This document shows, piece by piece, positions 19,701-31,166 of a stretch of DNA of 49,321 nucleotides (the first letter of the stretch is position 1; the number at the start of each line of letters is the position of its first letter). This DNA is from Chara braunii (Eukaryota > Streptophyta > Charophyceae > Charales > Characeae): the NCBI GenBank assembly GCA_003427395.1, contig BFEA01000245.1:1696272-1745592 (forward strand), written 5' to 3'. The translations under genes were made by a program, and so were the position numbers. A model generated the notes under the pieces. That model saw only the letters and a list, made by a program, of their open reading frames with translations. It ran no database searches and was not told where the DNA came from.

Positions 19701-22560
19701 CTATTTTACATGTCATAGGAAAGCAGAAAGTAATGACAGCTAAATCCTAGAACGTTGGAGGCAGTAGCCTCAGTCTGGAGACAACTGACTAGTGTATAAG
19801 TCCGAAGAACAACAAAAGTAGAAACAACTAAATCCTAGAAATGTTAGAGGCAGTAGCCTCAGTCTAAGAGCAACAAAGCAACAACAAGACAACCATATAT
19901 CACAAGAGAAGTGTGTTGCAAACCACAGGGTGGGATGGTCTTTGAGGGTGGCGAATGCAACCTAGGGGTCGATAAACTCCTAAGGGCATCCACACATAAT
20001 GACTGGGAGACACATGTCATCAGGCTCAATGAGGGTAGGGAACTGGGAGTGAACAGAACCAATGACCCTAACAGATAGACCATCAGGGCGGGTAATGCTC
20101 GACAAAGGGGTGACCGCTATGGACGGTCGACCACGCAAGGGAACAAGGGCGTCTGGTATATTGGGCGCACCTAGATGAAGCACGCAAGGCTGCCTAACTA
20201 GGGCATGAGGGCCGGCAGAGGATAGAAAAAGTGATGGGTAAGGGAATCATGCAAACGACTCCTAAGGTGAGGAAAATCGGAGTTGGATCCGTAAGCTGGG
20301 AAGTCAGGGCAACGCTACAGTCCCGATGCCTATGCGTATACCAAGGGAGAGCTCAACTCAGAGGAACCCGGCGAAGGGAGACTATCATGCGATACAACCA
20401 AGGTACTGTACAGGGTAAGGTGGTAAAAGAGTGACGACGTGTGAAGTAGGCAGAGTTCATCATGACGAAGGTCGTGAAGCACCATGATGCGAAGTCCGGA
20501 ATGTCGTCAAGGAAGAGCCGCAACGTCGTCGAGCTGAAGTGGCAAAACTGGAGTGAATGGAGTACTGAGAAGTTAAAGGAAGATAAGTCAGAGTCAATCG
20601 TCGTGTCGAGCACGATGACGACGGGTGCGCTATGGACGCTCAGAAGCATCCGGCTAAGCTGAAGGTCTGCCTCAAATGGAGCAGGTTCAACTTCAGCGGT
20701 CTCCTCAACCAAGGGAGAAGGAGGAAGGTCAGTGGGTTGAGGAGGAGCAGTCAACCCAGTACGATGAGCACGGTCATAGGCACACACCAACATGCGAGCG
20801 TGCTACAAGTGCTCGAGGGGCTCCCAGGCAGCCTCCTCATTAGGGTAACTCTTCCAACGTACGAGATACTCGACATGGGGAGGGTTGTCGTCGGTGACTC
20901 GGCGATCAATGATGTCTAAAATGAGGAACTCCTCGTGGCCGTCCACCATGTTAGGTGGAGGGCGCTCGTATGGTCGTCTAGCGAAACGCTCAGACGCTCT
21001 GCGGTAGGGACGCAATAACAAGACGTGATAGACATCGTGCACACGAGCCTGGCGTAGGTAGTAAAGCAGCTTCACACGGAAGTTGACCGGGCTAGATGCC
21101 GTATCAGAACCGACGGCCTGGAGAATGCGGCATGGGCCAAAGAAGCGACGCCGAAACTTTCGAAGCGTGTCCGCTTCGAGCTGTAAGTGACGGGTGTCAA
21201 TAAGCACATCGTCACCGACTTTGAATGGGTGATCCATCCGCAATTGTTTCGCAGGTGCGGCCATGCGAGTCTGGGAAACGACTATGTGCTCATGTGCGGT
21301 CTTCATGATCCATGTCATGTGTGCAACTTGATCATCTAGCGCGGGACAACTCGTGTCGGGGTGCATCTGTGACGGTCGAAGGAAGTCCGCGAGAACACGA
21401 TGGTGATAACCGAGGTCGCAATAGTAAGGCGACATCCCCATGGCTAGCGAGACGGCGTGGTTGTAGGCTATCTCCGCGTGGGCAAGATGGAGATCCCACT
21501 GCTGGTCGTCATGAACAATCTTTCGGAGAATATCTATGAGAGTCCTCTTCGTGAACTCAGTCTGACCATCAGTCTGGGGATGGTAAGACGAGGAGAAGCG
21601 GAGCTGGGTGTCGTACACCTCGTGGATCCATCGCTAGAATCAGCTGGTAAAGTGTGGATCATGGTCAGATATGATTCTCAAAGGTAAGTCGTGGTCATGC
21701 ATGACTCGGTCAAGCACGATGTCAGCGACCTCACATGCACAGATGGCATAGCAGCACAGGACAAAGCGTGCGCGCTTGATGAAGCGGTCGACGACGACCA
21801 GGATAGCATCATGACCGCGGGGGGTCTGAGGATGAAGAGGACCGATAAAGTCCATCGAGATGGACTGCCAACGACCCGTAGGGATAGGAAGAGGTTGGAG
21901 CAAATCATAAAGCAGGTGGTTCGCACTGTTCACCTCCTAACAGGTGGGACACTCTGTGACGTAGTCCTTCACAAAGTCCTTGCGCTTCGGCCAGAAGTAC
22001 AAGCGGCTCACACGAGCCAACGTATTGTGGAAACCCATATGACCGGCGACTGCCTGGTCATGAAACTCTTCCACTGCCCGGACACGTAGCTGTCCAGTGG
22101 AGGGAACGCAAATACGGGGCTCTCTGGCGCCCTGTGAACCGTGCCAGTACACAAGACCGTTGTCCTCGAGAGAGTAGTTCGGGACGGTCTTGCCACTCCG
22201 AAGGGTCACATGGATGTCGCGATAGTCAGGGCAATGGCGGTACTGAGTGCGAAACTCGTCGGTCACTTAGTAGTGGACGGTGGTGAGCGAGATGGCAGCA
22301 AGTTGGATCTGCTCCAGGTTATGGTCAGGGCGTCGGGAGAAGGCATCTGCGACCCGATTGGTCTCACCCTTGATGTGCTAAGTGGTGAAACTAAACTCGG
22401 ATAGGTCGCGCCACCAGCGAGCCTGTCGAGGAGTGAGCTTCTGCTTTGTCAGAAAAGCCTGGACAACAAAATTGTCTGTGTGCACCGTGAATGGTGCCCC
22501 GTTGTCGCACTTTTTCCAGTCGAACCACTTTAGGCGACCAGGAAGCCAACAGGCTGTCAT
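19701..22560 (-). mobile_element. Element C1, proximal part (RNase H end to 3' untranslated)
   Basis: This is the minus-strand Ty3/gypsy chromovirus continuing across element B. 19701-20350 matches the 3' untranslated part of C3 (about 40690-41300). 20350-20800 is the C-terminal tail of pol, and 20803-22560 holds chromodomain, integrase and the end of RNase H. Gag, protease and RT are missing, because similarity stops at about 22560 in the RNase H core. C1 is therefore 5'-truncated. Confidence 0.88.
20353..22560 (-). pseudogene. C1 pol: RNase H end, integrase and chromodomain, five stops in one frame
   Basis: All pieces from 22560 down to 20803 lie in one frame, broken only by stops at about 22377 and 22267 and at 21934-21936, 21637 and 21631. 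In order: RNase H end (FTVHTDNFVVQAFL), integrase zinc-binding H-H-C-C (FHDQAVAGHMG ... ECPTC), core with Asp in SMDFIG, Asp in ISDHDPHF and Glu in DGQTEF. Then come the GPCRILQAVG and HDVYHVLLLRPY motifs and a canonical chromodomain (VEYLVRWKSYPNEEAAWEPL, about 20825-20890). Most of the stops look like CAA/CAG/CGA codons turned into TAA/TAG/TGA. The catalytic triad is intact. A Pro/Glu-rich tail continues to about 20353 in another frame. Confidence 0.88.
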
Positions 22561-23159
22561 GCAGGATTTTGTATGTGATTGCAATGAATAAAATAAATTA
22601 AATAATGCAAATCCCTTCCTGTTGTGTGCATCCGACTTCAAGCGAGACCCTTCAATTACGGTCTTCGCCGGTCCCCGGTCTTAGGAATCTTTTATTTTGA
22701 TTCGGAACAGTAAAGAATCATGCAAGTAATAAATAAAAATTAAACTGAATAGGCCATGTTTGTGCCAAGTTTGCCAATTTAGAGGTTGAGAACTGTGACA
22801 TGATCAGCAAAGAGCACAATCATCAAGCAAGGCCAAAAGAGATAATAAAAACAAACTGACACAAGACAAAGACAAGATGAATGAGGAAAAAGTGAGAGCT
22901 CGTATCATCTAAAAAGTACAATGACAAGGACATGGTTGGTGCTCAGTGTCTGTGCTCTTACTCTCCCCTCCCACTTTCAACCTCAATCCCGATCTCTCAG
23001 AGCATCTGACACCAAGTCCAAGTACATCTTGAGATGAGTGTGCTCTTCTGAATATATCTGTCATGCCTAATAAGTTCTTGCCTTGAGTCTGCTGTACTCA
23101 GCTGCTCGCTGATTTTGAAGCTACCTACTTATTATCTGATCAGTCTTGTTGAGCACTGA
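22561..23159. other. Non-coding A/T-rich stretch
   Basis: I see no gene, RNA or mobile element signature. It starts immediately at the broken end of C1. Confidence 0.5.
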
Positions 23160-23479
23160 TATCACCAAGAGCACTTACTATGACATAATTGTTGCTGCTG
23201 TCACCAGGAGAGCCCGCTATGGCCAACGCTATTGCTGCTGTCACCGAGACTGCCTGGTGTGACCAGCATCATCGCTGCCACCGCCGGATCTATCCGATGT
23301 GACCACCGTTGTCGCCGCTACCACCGAGACCTCCCGCTATGGTCAGCACTGCTGCTGCTGTCACCGGGACTGTCCGTTGTGACCAGCGTCGTCACTGCTA
23401 CCAACGGGACCTCCCGCTATGGCCAGCACTGTCGCTGCTGTCACCGGAGCTGTCCGCTGTGACCAGCGTTATGTCCCCT
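23160..23479. repeat. 40-bp tandem repeat, eight units in exact register
   Basis: Units start at 23160, 23200, 23240, 23280, 23320, 23360, 23400 and 23440, without insertions or deletions. Each begins (G/A)(T/C)CACC, carries a TGTGACCA or TATGGCCA block in the middle, and ends GCTGCT or similar. Two unit types alternate near the end of the array (CTCCCGCTATGG type and CTGTCCGTTGTG type). The period is not a multiple of three, so it is not a protein repeat. Confidence 0.9.
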
Positions 23480-24380
23480 GAGAATGGGACCTGCTGAGAG
23501 CAAACTGAGATCATCGATAAAGTTCCACTTAATCTGAACTCACTGAAACCGAGAATTGAACTCGTTGGAATCGGGGTCACTGAGACCGAATCGAGAACCG
23601 AGTTGATGCTTTCCTTAAAAGCCGCACTTAAATCTGAAATCACGTCTGGACTAAACTTGCTGAAAACTAGGCTGACTTCACTGAGTCCAAAGTGAGCTTA
23701 CTGAGGTTGATCTGATTTCTCTGAATCTGAAATGAACTCACTGATACTGATCTGATCTCTTCGAATCTGAAATGACTTCACTGAAATTGATCTGAGTCCA
23801 CTGATGTTGTGTTTGGATATCAAATGAAAAACTGGATTGAACTTGCTGAGAGGAAACTGAACTCACCGAACTTACTGAAACTGAATTAAACCTGAGAAAG
23901 TGAAACTGATTTAACAGAACTTACCTGAGACTGGATTGAATTTGTTGAGATATGTCCTCCAAACTGAGCTTATTGAATTTGAGATGAATTGACTGATACT
24001 GAATTGAGAACTGAGCTAAAACTTACACTGAAAAACCTCACTTAGATATGAATTCCGAGATTGAATTGAACTTGCCAGGACTAAATCAATTTCACTGAAT
24101 CCGAACTGAAATTACTGAGATTGAACTGATATCATTGAGCCTCGCTTGAACTTGCTGAGATGAAACTGAAATCCCTGAATCTGATATGAACTTACTATGA
24201 TTAAATTGTCTTCACTGAACCTGAAACGGGTTCACTCAAAGGAAACTGAACTTCCTGATATTGAACTGATTTCACTGAGATTAAACTAGACTTGTTAAGA
24301 AGAAACTGATTTCAATGAACTTACTTAAACTGGATGAGGTCTGCTATAACCTGATTTCCCCTTCTCGAAAGTTGCACGCT
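23480..24380. repeat. Degenerate CTGA/TTGA-rich short-period repeat
   Basis: About 900 bases are built from variants of GAACTTACTGA, GATTGAACTGA, TTTCACTGA and ACTGAAATGA. No fixed period survives, but the word CTGA recurs throughout. Non-coding. Confidence 0.75.
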
Positions 24381-24879
24381 GTATGAATACTGCTCAGGGG
24401 TGTAGCTCTGCATCGCCACTAATCAGATAAAACACAGAGAGCATTTTTGCCTTGTCCTGTTCATATAAGACATAGTGTGCTGCTCTGTGTTGCCTCTGTT
24501 CACGCACAACACTGGGGGGGCAATACGTTCGCTTCCCTGCTCGAGTACAATACAGGCAAGCGATCACAGCACCTGCGGACAGAGAACCGCATTCCCGAGA
24601 AAATCTTGTGCACACAATAATTTTTCGTTATGTCCAAATCTTGGCAAAAACAAAATTTGAACGGTCAAAGCAAGTGTCTTTATGTCCACTTCAACATTGC
24701 ATGGTCCGATGTTTGATCGGATCTTCCAATCTAGCGGTACAACCTTTAGTTAATTATCATGAAAAATGTATGTGCGAAAACGGTTCATTTATTTTCTGCT
24801 TCAGGGAATATAGTGAAAATTGTCACTGAGCATGTGAGCCTTGAGCATTAGGCCCTCGAGCTTGTCTCGGTGGTGTTGA
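24381..24879. other. Non-coding stretch between arrays
   Basis: No supported feature. Short open frames only. Confidence 0.4.
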
Positions 24880-25283
24880 ATATCAGCGATTCACTGAGGT
24901 ATGGTCTGTTCCAATCTGGTCTAAGTCTGGTTTTATCTGATATGTTACAGTCTGGTCTGAACTGGCCTGTACTGGACTGAGCGGTGGTCTGTCTGTTATG
25001 ACGCAGTCTGGTCTGATTTGGCCTGATCTGAACTGAGTCCGGTCCCAGTCTGGTCCGATCTGATTCTGGTCTGGTCCGGGTTAGTCTGTTCTGGTCTGAG
25101 TCTGTTCTCATCTGTAGCCTGAGTCTGGTCTCATCTGTGTCCGGTCCGGACTGATCTGAGTTGATGTCTTATCTGTTCTGAACTAGCTTTGTCTGGGTCA
25201 AGTCCGATCTTTGTCTGAGTCCGTCCCGGTGCGATCTGATCCAGTCCGATTCTAGTCTGAGTCTGGTTTCATCTGGTTTTCCT
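24880..25283. repeat. Degenerate TCTGGTCTGA repeat
   Basis: Variants of GTCTGGTCTGATCTG follow one another with no stable period. Confidence 0.8.
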
Positions 25284-25405
25284 GGTCTCATTTGGTTTGC
25301 CCAGAGTCTGGTCTCATCTGGTCTGCTCAGGGCCTGGTCTCATCTGGTCTGCTCAGGGCCTGGTCTCATCCGGTCTGCTCAGGGCCTGGTCTCATCTGGT
25401 CTGAG
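25284..25405. repeat. 26-bp minisatellite, about 4.7 copies
   Basis: The unit GGTCTCATCTGGTCTGCTCA-GGGCCT repeats at 25284, 25310, 25336, 25362 and 25388 (partial). The inner three copies are nearly identical. It grades out of the degenerate repeat upstream. Confidence 0.92.
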
Positions 25406-26224
25406 TACTACCTCTGCGCTCTCGGTCTGAATATGACAGCAACGGCCTCAAGCTTGAGTCTTGAGCTCATTTCTGAGTCTACAGATTTCATCCAAGTTTA
25501 TGCCATTTCCGCTTGCTGAATAGAGTTCTTTAGTCCGTTGGCTTGGTTTACTTAGGCAGCCCCTCCCATGATCCTGACTGTGATCTGTACCGCTTCGAGT
25601 TATGTACTCTTCCAGGCGACCATTGATGAACATACAATAACTAAATGGAGCTAGAAAGCTTACTCGGTAACCGTTCCGCACTAGGAGATACTACCAACCA
25701 ATAAAGAAGTGTCGAGTGGTTTGATAGTGGGGAACAATTATCCAATAGTTTTCTGCAGCCGTTCGATCACTCACTAGCGAAGGGAGAGATCAATGGGAAC
25801 TCGGAGGCAGAAATGGATATCTAGCAAGAAAGTGGGCAGGTTCGTCTTCACTGTGCATTTGCTGCCCTACTGGATTTCCCCCCAACAGCAAGAGAGTGGT
25901 GCTGCTGATCTTTTCAGGACTTCCCACTAGGGAGGGAAATTCAGAACGAACCTCCAGCCGGAGCTTCGATAGATACATCGTCACATTCTTAATCTGCTAC
26001 GCGTGTTTATTGGAGAGTTCTCTCTGGTCACTTGTTATGATAATTCTCCCTTTCCAAGTGCATTCTTCTGTCACCTCCTCTCATTCTTGTGAGGTTAATC
26101 CAATACAGCAACGCCTCAAAGGTTAAATGTGCTTCAATTTCCTACTTGATCCCCTCACAACAAACGGGTCCGCCGTTCGAGCTCACTCAGCGGAAAGCAA
26201 GCACAATTGATGAATCACCGAATA
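25406..26224. other. Non-coding stretch
   Basis: No recognisable gene or element. Short open frames on both strands have no motifs. Confidence 0.4.
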
Positions 26225-26255
26225 GATAAATAAATAAATAAATAAATAAATAAAT
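26225..26255. repeat. AAAT tetranucleotide microsatellite
   Basis: Seven or so uninterrupted AAAT units. Confidence 0.95.
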
Positions 26256-26559
26256 GATAATTTTTAACTACATGAATTTGAACAGGAAAAATACATCGGT
26301 TCACTTGCACCATCCCTCTCTTGCGTCGTTACCAAACGTTTCCTTCCTCTCTAGATGAGGAATCGTCCCTCAAATGTCGGATACTTCTCTCTCTTTACAG
26401 TCTTCAAACTCGCAGGGCAATTTTGGAAATCGTGGAATGTCCAGTAACATTTCTGGTATTTCTCCTCTCAGCAGTAAGCATGTCACGAATTCTGAATCCC
26501 AATGGTAGAGAGGGTAACATTTTTCTGTTCTCAAGCTTTCTACAGTGAGACTGGCCAAA

Positions 26560-28230
26560 TCCTTCATTTGGGGCTGCTCCTGCTTGCTGGCTGTCCCGTG
26601 ATTGGGTGATCCGTCGTGATCCCAATCACGGGTTTTTACTAATTTATTAAATTTGAAATTACAAAAATACTAAAATTGCTTCGCCCAACATACAGCGGTG
26701 AGCTTAGCCTTCGCTTAGGGATGCTACCGCTTGCTGGCTGTCCCGTGATTGAGTGATCTGTCGTGATCCCAATCACGGGATTTTATTAATTTATTAATTT
26801 CAAAATTACGAAATGCAGAGACTGCTTGAACCAGCAAGCGGCGGCGAGCTCAGCCTTCGCTTAGGGCTGCTCTCGCTTATTAGTTGTCCCGTGATTGGGC
26901 GATCAAACGTGATCCCAATCACGAGATTTTTGTTATTTATTTATTTCGAAATTACGAAAATAATCTAACTGCTTGGACCAGCAAGCGGCGACGAGTTCAG
27001 CCTTCACTCAGGGCTGCTCCCACTTGCTGGTTGTCCCGTGATTGGGTGATCTGTCGTGATCCCAATCACGNNNNNNNNNNNNNNNNNNNNNNNNNNNNNN
27101 NNNNNNNNNNNNNNNNNNNNNNNNNNNNNNNNNNNNNNNNNNNNNNNNNNNNNNNNNNNNNNNNNNNNNNNNNNNNNNNNNNNNNNNNNNNNNNNNNNNN
27201 NNNNNNNNNNNNNNNNNNNNNNNNNNNNNNNNNNNNNNNNNNNNNNNNNNNNNNNNNNNNNNNNNNNNNNNNNNNNNNNNNNNNNNNNNNNNNNNNNNNN
27301 NNNNNNNNNNNNNNNNNNNNNNNNNNNNNNNNNNNNNNNNNNNNNNNNNNNNNNNNNNNNNNNNNNNNNNNNNNNNNNNNNNNNNNNNNNNNNNNNNNNN
27401 NNNNNNNNNNNNNNNNNNNNNNNNNNNNNNNNNNNNNNNNNNNNNNNNNNNNNNNNNNNNNNNNNNNNNNNNNNNNNNNNNNNNNNNNNNNNNNNNNNNN
27501 NNNNNNNNNNNNNNNNNNNNNNNNNNNNNNNNNNNNNNNNNNNNNNNNNNNNNNNNNNNNNNNNNNNNNNNNNNNNNNNNNNNNNNNNNNNNNNNNNNNN
27601 NNNNNNNNNNNNNNNNNNNNNNNNNNNNNNNNNNNNNNNNNNNNNNNNNNNNNNNNNNNNNNNNNNNNNNNNNNNNNNNNNNNNNNNNNNNNNNNCCTTC
27701 ACTCAGGGCTGCTCCCACTTGCTGGTTGTCCCGTGATTGGGTGATCTGTCGTGATCCCAATCACGGGATTTTAGTAATTTATTAATTTCAGAATTATGAA
27801 ATGCTGAGACTGCTTGAACCAGCAAGCGGCGGCGAGCTCAGCCTTCGCTTAGGAATGCTCCCGCTTGCTGGTTGTCCCGTGATTGGGTGATCAGACATTA
27901 TCCCAAACACGGGATTTTTGTTATTTATTTATTTCGAAATTACAGAAATAATCTAACTGCTTGGACCAGCAAGCGGCGACGAGTTCAGCCTTCACTTAGG
28001 GCTGCTCCCACTTGCTGGTTGTTCCGTGATTGGGTGATCAGCCCTGATCACTATCACAAAATTTTACTAATTTACTAATTTTGAAATTACAAAAATACTA
28101 TAATTGGTTGGACCAGCAAGCAGCGGCGTGCTCAGCCTTCACTCAGGGCTACCCCTGCTTGCTGGCTGTCCCGTGATTGGGCGATCGGTCGTTATCCCAA
28201 TCACGGGATTTACTAATTAGTTAGTTTCGA
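26560..28230. repeat. 146/147-bp satellite array with two inverted repeats per unit
   Basis: The hairpin arm CCCGTGATTGGG (or one-base variants) starts at 26595, 26742, 26888, 27035, then after a gap at 27730, 27876, 28023 and 28170. Spacings are therefore 147, 146, 147 and 146, 147, 147. In each unit this arm is followed after about 14 bases by CCCAATCACGGG. A second inverted pair, CCAGCAAGCGG and CCGCTTGCTGG, brackets the segment just before it. An A/T-rich half (TTTATTAATTT, AAATTACGAAA) separates the two. I see no promoter or gene. Confidence 0.93.
27071..27695. other. Assembly gap (625 N) inside the satellite
   Basis: The phase marks on either side are 695 bases apart, which is 4.7 units, so the gap length is probably not exact. 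Confidence 0.99.
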
Positions 28231-28394
28231 AATTACTTATGCAGTGTGCAACCCTCTCACAGGGCGAACCCTCAGTGATTGGCAATAATAAATAAATAAA
28301 TACCCCTTTTGTTTTTACAACCAATCGGTGGACCACTGCAGTCCTCTCTCAGTGCTCTCTCCCTCATACTCTCATGCAGCACACATATGCTCAT

Positions 28395-28590
28395 GCAGTC
28401 TCTCTCTCTTTCTCACTCACTGCAGTCTCTCTCTCTCACTCACTCACTGCGGTCTCCCTCTCTAACTCGCTGCAGTCTCTCTCTCTCACTCGCTGCAGTC
28501 TCTCTCTCTCACTCGCTGCAGTCTCTTTCTCTCTCACTCGCTGCAGTCTCTCTCTTTCACTCGCGGCAATTTCTCTCTCTCTCTCTTGCT
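28395..28590. repeat. CT-rich minisatellite with CTGCAG in each unit
   Basis: Units of roughly 23-27 bases (CACTCGCTGCAGTCTCTCTC) repeat about seven times with small length changes. Confidence 0.88.
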
Positions 28591-28599
28591 TATGCTCAT

Positions 28600-30114
28600 A
28601 CGCGTAGACTCCGCTTACTTGTGCACCCTGAGCTGATGCCTTTAGATCAGGAATCTTGACTAGTCTCCTTTCAGCAAGCGCCGTTTTCTCTCCAATCACC
28701 TATAGTATCGGTCTGATTGGAAAGCACCTAGATGTTTGGACGGCTAGATTCATCACCCAGACTCAGTTTCCAATAGTGCTTGGATGCTTGTTTGCTGATT
28801 ACCAGGTATCTGCCCGCAACCTAAGGGATAATATGCCTTTTCCGAGTAGACTGGGCTCTTGCACACTAAACCAACAGGGAAGCCAGCCCCCCCGACTCCC
28901 CCCTCGTTCAAGCGGTACTCTTTTCCCTCAATCACTCGGTCACCATGGTTCAGCGTGACGCAGTCGACTGCTGCAGCGGACTCCCTAGTGAAGGTCGTAC
29001 CGCTACCTGATTGCTTCGTTGAGCAAGCACGCATTCCTGATTCGGGCGTGACTACCACGTGTTGGGTCCATGGCAGAGAGGCAGAGAGAAAGACTCTCTT
29101 GTCGGATGATGGGTTTTCTTTGGTTGAATTACGGTGCGAGATCAACTCACCTTTCGTTGATTGGTTTGCTTAGCTTGATCAACTCATCATTTGTTGATTA
29201 AGCTACTGAGTGTGATCAACTCTCCATACACTGATTGGAATATCGTGCGCAATCAGTTCACCCTTCACTGACTGAAATGTTGAACGTGATCACTAACAAG
29301 GATCAGCCTGGCCAGCGTCACATCGAGGAGTAAAAGCCCCATCAACTCGCGCCTGGACCAAGGATAATCATACCGAGCCTCCGAGTACTGTAGGATGAGC
29401 AGATTCAATAACCATACCAACCTGACCCACTCCCCGTAAGATACAGATACAACAGGCCATACACTACCATCTCTCTCGCCGCCGAGTACATGAAAAAAAA
29501 TTGGTTGAAAAATTCACAAGTCAAAACCCTTGGGTGAGTCAACTGCCCAGTGGCCATTCCAGCGGTTCGACAAGTAGCACAGCAGCGTGTGTCCTCGGCC
29601 GAGAGACAACTACTCCTCTCTCTGTCTGCGTCGTGCACGTGTCGAGAATTGAACTCGAAAGTAAAACCCTAGTCCCTCTTGTAACGGCCTAGTGGCCGTT
29701 TCCCTGGGCCGACAGCTGGCTGCTGTGCCCGTCGACACGTGGCGCCTGAGCACGCACGCCCGCCCCCTTGGAAACAAGGAAGGTACTACCTAAGTAGACA
29801 GGTTCGACGGTACTACCAGTTGATGCTTATTCCAGGCCTGGCAGCCCGTTGGCGGTTCCAGAGTCGGCTGCAGAAATACAACCTCGACAGAGACCTTCTT
29901 TGGTCTGGATCCAGACGTCACCAACTGAGTACCACTGCCACATAGGCCGGCCACATTCATTATTATTATTTATTTATTTATATTATCAAGGCTAATATGT
30001 GCACTAAACTATCCTCTGCCCCACAGCGCAGCCCCCTTACCGTGAGGCAGATTGGGCTGGACTGCGGTCCCATTAGATTGCACTAATGGGGTACCTTGTA
30101 CCCCTCAGGCTGGA
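28600..30114. other. Non-coding stretch between satellite and element C2
   Basis: Apart from the 37-bp repeat (29140-29290), an ATT/TTTA microsatellite (29958-29985) and two similar segments (29519-29560 and 29662-29702, both AAAACCCT ... CAGTGGCC or TAGTGGCC), I see no gene or element. Confidence 0.45.
29140..29290. repeat. 37-bp tandem repeat, four units
   Basis: Units start at 29140, 29177, 29214 and 29251, and the next phase mark is at 29288. Each begins GATCAACTC or a variant, with a TGATTG or TGACTG box near base 20. Confidence 0.88.
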
Positions 30115-31166
30115 ACATCAAAAGTCTGACACATTGGTGGTAAGGATAAAAGGGCGATCAAAATCGGGTGGGTGAAGAACCGGTGCACATGTCACCACCT
30201 TCTTAAGGGCGCGGAAGGCGTCCTCGTGGAGGGGTGTCCAAGCCCATGGTGGGTTCTTCCGGAGAGGGTGGAGGTAAGGACGTAGGAATACCTAGCGTAT
30301 CCCTAGATTAATCTTACTATGGTAGCTAGTGAGGCCTAGGAAGCTGCGAAGCTGCTTGGCGGATGTGGGGGCGGGCCACTCCGCAATAGAAGTGATTTTT
30401 GCGTCGTCCATGTGGAGACCCAGGTCAGACACGTAGTAGTGTCCTAAGAAATTCACTTTGTGTTGGGCAAAACGGCACTTGCTTAGCTTGGCGTAGAAGC
30501 CATGTCTGCATAAGTGGTCAAGGACGTCGCGGAGGTGTCTAAGATGCTCCTCAAGGGTACGGCTGTAGATCAGGATGTCGTCGAGGTAGACGAGAACGTA
30601 CTGTTCCAGGATATCCTTGAAGATGTCAATCATCGCCCTCTGGAAGGTAGCGGGTGCGTTGGTGAGACCGAATGACATCATCGTAAACTCATAGTGGCCA
30701 AAGCGCAGTCGGAACGCTGTCTTTAGCTGGTCCGCTGCAACGACGCGGATCTGATGGTAACCGCTATGAAGATCAATCTTCGTAAAGAAGCGGTTGCCTG
30801 CTAGGCAGTCGAACAACTCGTTGGAACGAGGCATGGAGTAGCTGTTCTTAACCGTGTAGCGGTTGAGCCCGATGCAGAGACGGAGAGTTCCATCCAATTT
30901 GCGAGCAAAGAGGATGGGTTGCTGGGTTTAATGAAATCTAGTCTCAGGTGCTCCTCAAGCTGACGCTTGAGTTCGGTGGCCTCATGAATCGAGAGTCTGT
31001 AGGGTGTCTGGTGGTGAACACGATAGTCAGGCACAAGTTAGATGGAATGCTCGACGTTGCGCATCGGTGGGATACCGACGTATGAGAACGACGATGGAAA
31101 AATGTCGTGGTACTCTCAAATGAGGTCACGAACTACGGGCTCCAGGTCGGCCGTATAGCGTGTGAG
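30115..31166 (-). pseudogene. C2 reverse transcriptase and RNase H start, broken
   Basis: This is the continuation of pol after the protease. The frame of the protease reaches about 30930 through TPYRLSIHEATELKRQLEEHLR with a few stops. A short deletion near 30930 removes the residues before the KLDG motif and shifts the frame. The rest, 30897-30292, is open: RLCIGLNRYTVKNSY, FFTKIDLHSGYHQI, MMSFGLTNAPATFQ, and the intact catalytic YLDD (Asp-Asp at 30577-30582). The connection (QLRSFLGLTSYHSK) follows, and a few residues of RNase H reach 30115, where the element ends abruptly. Confidence 0.87.

Noticed and set aside
19990-20060. CTGATGA on the minus strand as another hammerhead
   Set aside because: No GAAA box or stem III partner at a suitable distance.
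26884-27760. Open frames through N bases in the satellite
   Set aside because: They cross the 625-base gap; the rest is satellite sequence.
26560-28230. CRISPR-like array
   Set aside because: Whole 147-bp units repeat with no unique spacers, and the context is eukaryotic.
28309-28659. Ser/Leu-rich frame of 116 codons
   Set aside because: It is a CT-rich minisatellite.
29637-29653. Second tRNA T-arm-like hairpin (TCGAG/CTCGA, minus strand)
   Set aside because: No anticodon arm or acceptor arm; five base pairs can occur by chance.
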